From NCBI GenBank assembly GCA_964631835.1, contig CAZWAD010000004.1:62001-126000 (forward strand): 64,000 nucleotides of DNA, in the 5' to 3' direction. Position 1 is the first letter of the stretch. Every line of letters starts with the position of its first letter. Made by a program: the position numbers and the translations under genes. Under the pieces are notes generated by a model. The model ran no database searches. It was not told where the DNA came from and was given only the letters and a program-made list of their open reading frames with translations. This stretch comes from Bog-950 sp964631835 (GTDB lineage: Bacteria > Bacteroidota > Bacteroidia > Chitinophagales > LD1). Positions 60,471 through 64,000 of the stretch are shown here, piece after piece.

Positions 60471-63119
60471 ATGAAACACCCCCTTCTGATTTTTTTCCTT
60501 AGTGTTCTTCTTACTCCATTACGAAGTTTTATGTTTATGGTGTTGCCTCTTTTTTCCTTCTCTCAATTAACCGACAACTTTAGTGATGGAGATTTCACTA
60601 ATAACCCCACATGGGTAGGCAACAATGCCGATTTCACTGTCAGCAACGGAGTGTTGCGCAGCAACGGCCCGCAGGCCAGCTCGGTGATTTACCTTGCTAC
60701 TGCCAGCACCATGCTTGATTCTACGGAGTGGAATTTTTTAGTCCGCCTTGACTTTAATCCCAGTTCAACTAACCAAGTGAGAATTTACCTCGCCAGCGAC
60801 CAGCAGAATTTGAGCGGCAACCTGAACGGCTATTACATTCAGCTTGGCGAATCAGGAACAGCGCCTGATTCGCTCGATATTTTCCGGCAAACCGGAGGAG
60901 CAGTTACTAAAATTTTTACCGGAACATCCGGATGTATGAGCAGCTCAACCACTAACTCCGTTCGTATCCGTGTAGTGCGCCATACCGGAGGCGCATGGAA
61001 TGTATATGCCGACTGCACTGGTGGCAGCAATCTTGCGCCCGAGGGAAATTTTAACGACAACAACATAACAGTCACAAGTTACTTCGGTGTGGTGTGCGAT
61101 TACAGCACCGGAAGCCGGTACAACCTGTATTACTTCGATGACTTTTCAATAGGAAACATTGTAGTTGACACCACTAAACCAACTGTTGCTAATGTCCCTG
61201 TTCTGTCGTCCACCCAAATTGATGTTGTATTTTCTGAACCAGTGGATACAGGCAGCGCAAATGATGAAAGCAATTATTTCATCAACGGAGGAATTGGCGC
61301 TCCTTTATTGGCAGTGCGCGATGGAGTAAACTTTAACCTGGTGCACTTGTTTTTTACCAATCCTTTTCAAAACGCCACGAACTATGTGCTCGATATTTCA
61401 GGAGTAAAAGATTTATCAGGTAATCAGATGAATCCTTACCCGTTCCCTTTTTCATTTTACAATCCGGGAGTTCATGATATAGTGATTAATGAAATTTTTG
61501 CCGACCCCGACCCGCGTGTTACACTTCCGCAGGCTGAGTTTGTTGAGCTATACAACACAACTCAATTTCCTGTTTCTCTTTCCGGTTGGAAATTTTCAGA
61601 TGGCTCAACAACAGTAACCATCTCTTCAGGAACCATATTGCCCGATAGCTTTGTAATTGTTTGCAAAAACGATTCGGGATTTTTGTTTCAGCCGTACGGA
61701 AGCGTAATTGCACTTTCAAGTCTCCCGTCTTTAAACAACACCAGCGACAATCTGGCTCTCTATGATAAGTTTGACAACCTGATCCATTATGTTCCTTATT
61801 CCGATTCGTGGTACAAAGACAATACCAAGAAAGATGGCGGCTGGACGTTGGAAATGATTGACCCGGCAAACCCGTGTGGCCGGGGAGATAACTGGCGGGC
61901 TTCTGTTGATATAACCGGTGGAACTCCTGGAAGACGGAATTCAATTTTCACATCAAGCCCTGATATAATTCTGCCGCAGGTAATTCGGGCATCATTGGAT
62001 GACAGTGCAACTGTAACTGTTTATTTCAGTGAGGTAATGAATAGTTTGCTTTGTGAAATTGAATCGAACTATGTGGTAAATAATAATGTGGGCTCACCTT
62101 ATTTGGCAACAGCTATTGCATTAGAGTATAATAAAATTCAGTTAAAGTTTTTGCAGCCATTTATCAAGGGGACAATTTATACAATTCAGGTTTTAAACCT
62201 TACTGATTGCAGTGGAAATCCTCTTGGCATGAGTAGTTCGGCAAGGTTTGCCATTCCTGATTCGGTTCAGCCCGGTGATGTTGTCATCAATGAAATCCTT
62301 TTCAATCCCAGAACGGGAGGCTATGATTTTGTTGAACTTTACAATCGCTCAACGAGAGTAATTGATTTGAGGCAGATTGAGGTTTTAGAGAAAGATATTC
62401 GTGACCCGCAAAATGTTTTAGAACAAACTTCCGTTTCTTCGGAAAGCTACCTGTTTTTCCCAAGTGAATTTGTTGCGCTTACTGAATCAACCGATAATAT
62501 TTTGCTGAGTTACTTAGTTGAAAATCCTTCAGCCCTTCTGAACATTGACTTGCCGAATTATGACGACAACGAAAGTATTTGTGTTTTGAAAATCCGTAAT
62601 GGCGCAACCATTGATTCCCTGGCATACGACCACGACTGGCATTTTGCCCTACTTGATGACGAAAATGGTGTTTCACTTGAAAGAATTGATTACAACAGAA
62701 CCACCCAGGATAAAAACAACTGGCACTCAGCTGCTTCAACTGTCGGGTTTGCTACTCCCACTTATCGAAACTCCCAATTCAGCGAAACAGGAATTACCGA
62801 TGACGAAATAGAAATTAAACCCGAAGTTTTTACACCCGATAACGATGGCGAAAAAGATTTCACTTTCATAAACTATAAATTTTCAGAAGCCGGATATACC
62901 TTGAACGCTAAGGTTTATGATGCTAAAGGGAGGGAAATCCGCACTCTCGTGCGAAACGAACTTCTCGGAAGCGAAGGAAATTTTCAGTGGGACGGAACCG
63001 ATGACGACAGCCAAAAAGCACGAACCGGCATCTATATTATCTACCTTGAAGTTTTCAATCTTAGAGGGAAGGTGAAAAAGTTCAAAAAACAGGTGGTGTT
63101 AGGAGCTAAATTGAATTAA
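60471..63119 (+). CDS. T9SS-exported lamin-tail-domain protein
   Basis: The 882-residue protein starts with a signal region MKHPLLIFFLSVLLTPL and LPLFSFSQ. A jelly-roll N-terminal domain follows (about 25-220), then SbsA-type Ig-like domains (STQIDVVFSEPVDTGSANDE, about 230-310) and two lamin-tail-like domains beginning DIVINEIFADPDP and DVVINEILFNPRTGG. A C-terminal domain with PEVFTPDNDGEKDFTFINY and TGIYIIYLEVFNLRGK is of the FlgD-Ig/T9SS sorting type. It probably lies on the cell surface, and its target is unknown. The next gene follows after 64 bases. Confidence 0.88.
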   Translation: MKHPLLIFFLSVLLTPLRSFMFMVLPLFSFSQLTDNFSDGDFTNNPTWVGNNADFTVSNGVLRSNGPQASSVIYLATASTMLDSTEWNFLVRLDFNPSSTNQVRIYLASDQQNLSGNLNGYYIQLGESGTAPDSLDIFRQTGGAVTKIFTGTSGCMSSSTTNSVRIRVVRHTGGAWNVYADCTGGSNLAPEGNFNDNNITVTSYFGVVCDYSTGSRYNLYYFDDFSIGNIVVDTTKPTVANVPVLSSTQIDVVFSEPVDTGSANDESNYFINGGIGAPLLAVRDGVNFNLVHLFFTNPFQNATNYVLDISGVKDLSGNQMNPYPFPFSFYNPGVHDIVINEIFADPDPRVTLPQAEFVELYNTTQFPVSLSGWKFSDGSTTVTISSGTILPDSFVIVCKNDSGFLFQPYGSVIALSSLPSLNNTSDNLALYDKFDNLIHYVPYSDSWYKDNTKKDGGWTLEMIDPANPCGRGDNWRASVDITGGTPGRRNSIFTSSPDIILPQVIRASLDDSATVTVYFSEVMNSLLCEIESNYVVNNNVGSPYLATAIALEYNKIQLKFLQPFIKGTIYTIQVLNLTDCSGNPLGMSSSARFAIPDSVQPGDVVINEILFNPRTGGYDFVELYNRSTRVIDLRQIEVLEKDIRDPQNVLEQTSVSSESYLFFPSEFVALTESTDNILLSYLVENPSALLNIDLPNYDDNESICVLKIRNGATIDSLAYDHDWHFALLDDENGVSLERIDYNRTTQDKNNWHSAASTVGFATPTYRNSQFSETGITDDEIEIKPEVFTPDNDGEKDFTFINYKFSEAGYTLNAKVYDAKGREIRTLVRNELLGSEGNFQWDGTDDDSQKARTGIYIIYLEVFNLRGKVKKFKKQVVLGAKLN

Positions 63120-63183
63120 CCGCCCCTTTTGAGGTTGCAAAAATTAGGTTATTTTGGTCGCCCCATTTTGAAGAAATGATTAA

Positions 63184-64000
63184 ATGGACAAACTTTACTG
63201 TTTCTTCTTTGTATTGCTTTTGCACACTGCTCTTATCGGGCAAGCCTTGTTCAATAACAAAGGGGCTGATATTTTTGTGAAAGATGGCGGGTTTCTTGTT
63301 GTAAAAACAAATTCCCTCTACAATACCCAAATTTCCGGTCTCGGATATATTGACAATCTTGGTACAATTGTCGTGGAGGGAAATATCACAAATGATGGTT
63401 CTATTGTCGCAAATAGTGATACAATTAAACTTGCAGGAGACTGGATAAATAACGGCTCTTATACAGGAAATAGTAGCTGGGTGGAAATGTATGGTGGTGC
63501 GCAACAAATCACAGGAGCCACGGTAACCACATTTAGTAACCTCAGTTTGCTTGGCGGAAATGTTGTGAAGCGGCAGACATTAGATGCAGTTACTTCGGGG
63601 CTACTAAGCCTGAACGATGCCGAACTTGCTACCGATGTGAATGAAATGCACGTCACCAATCCGGGCGCGAATGCAATTTCTAGAAATAACGGGTTTGTAA
63701 GTTCTGTTGCCGGAGGGAAACTTTCGAGAACAACTAATTCGGCAGGAGCATATTTTTTCCCAACCGGTTCGCCATCATATATAAATCCGCCCTCACTTTT
63801 TCGTCCGGTAGAATTAAGCCCCTCATTTTCTTCCACAAATATTTACGGAGCAATGCTCATCAAAGGTGATGCAACTAATGATGGCTACAATGTGAATTCG
63901 CTGGATGATATTCTTTGTAAAATCAATCCAAATTTTTACCATAAACTTTATCATCGGTCGGGCAACGATGCTAGTTTCATAAAAATGTTTTTCAATCCTG
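63184..64000 (+). CDS. Secreted surface protein (partial, C-terminus off the window)
   Basis: An ATG at 63184 opens a frame that runs to the right edge (272 codons). It has a signal peptide (MDKLYCFFFVLLLHTALIGQ) and then beta-rich sequence starting ALFNNKGADIFVKDGGFLVV. Repeats such as LGTIVVEGNITNDGS and LAGDWINNGSYTG resemble the N-terminal part of Bacteroidota surface proteins that end in a T9SS domain. The end is not visible, so the sorting domain cannot be checked. It follows the lamin-tail gene on the same strand and may be co-expressed. Confidence 0.8.
   Translation, partial: MDKLYCFFFVLLLHTALIGQALFNNKGADIFVKDGGFLVVKTNSLYNTQISGLGYIDNLGTIVVEGNITNDGSIVANSDTIKLAGDWINNGSYTGNSSWVEMYGGAQQITGATVTTFSNLSLLGGNVVKRQTLDAVTSGLLSLNDAELATDVNEMHVTNPGANAISRNNGFVSSVAGGKLSRTTNSAGAYFFPTGSPSYINPPSLFRPVELSPSFSSTNIYGAMLIKGDATNDGYNVNSLDDILCKINPNFYHKLYHRSGNDASFIKMFFNP

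Noticed and set aside
1..64000. tRNA, rRNA, insertion sequence or prophage genes
   Set aside because: I looked for typical tRNA arm sequences, transposase and integrase motifs and phage structural proteins and saw none.

Overview
The window looks like chromosome of a member of the Bacteroidota, probably a free-living, uncultured-type lineage. The evidence is as follows. There are several type IX secretion (T9SS) cargo proteins with C-terminal sorting domains, and a PorZ-like T9SS component. BatC/BatD/BatE aerotolerance proteins are encoded in a row. Many starts lack a Shine-Dalgarno sequence. At least ten genes have an exact TAnnTTTG box, the Bacteroidota -7 promoter consensus, within about 65 bases upstream. 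No rRNA, tRNA, CRISPR array, transposase or phage gene was recognised. Both ends of the window cut a gene: a glutamine-synthetase-family gene on the left and a secreted protein on the right.

Layout. 1-9.1 kb: a glutamine-synthetase-like enzyme with an ethanolamine-type permease (minus), an ALDH3-type aldehyde dehydrogenase, a lipoprotein, pdxH, a large OmpA-family protein and a long PurF-type amidophosphoribosyltransferase. 9.3-13.0 kb: an accessory-looking stretch. It holds an unknown secreted protein, a HTH/coiled-coil protein divergent from an unknown 329-residue protein across seven 21-bp dyad repeats, and a RelE/ParE-type toxin-antitoxin pair. 13.0-24.2 kb: a PAP2/sphingomyelin-synthase-like membrane enzyme, a CPBP protease, thiL, a TonB-C-like lipoprotein, polA, two GT2 glycosyltransferases, recR and recO. 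24.2-31.3 kb: two tandem GT-C-like membrane proteins, a GT39-like transferase and porZ. 31.4-42.8 kb: ileS-lspA, an envelope operon (MurG-like transferase, dgkA, secreted protein), a 45-residue lipoprotein, feoA, a coiled-coil secreted protein with a G9 tract, and uvrA. 43.1-50.1 kb: an ECF sigma factor with a strong inverted repeat at its start codon, then kmo, a T9SS S8 protease loaded with short repeats, recJ and tryptophan 2,3-dioxygenase. 50.2-64 kb: T9SS cargo, a DUF3556-like membrane protein next to a di-haem cytochrome lipoprotein, batCDE, mscL, asd, a lamin-tail T9SS protein and a partial secreted protein.

How the genes work together. Four DNA repair/recombination genes (polA, recR, recO, uvrA) and recJ are scattered among envelope genes. 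Kynurenine-route tryptophan breakdown is represented by kmo and TDO. PorZ would serve the export of the T9SS cargo encoded nearby (S8 protease, propeller protein, lamin-tail protein). The best candidates for undescribed biology are the divergent HTH / 21-bp repeat / 329-residue protein locus, the hairpin at the sigma-factor start, the protease that has absorbed two palindromes and two heptamer arrays, and the DUF3556-cytochrome pair.
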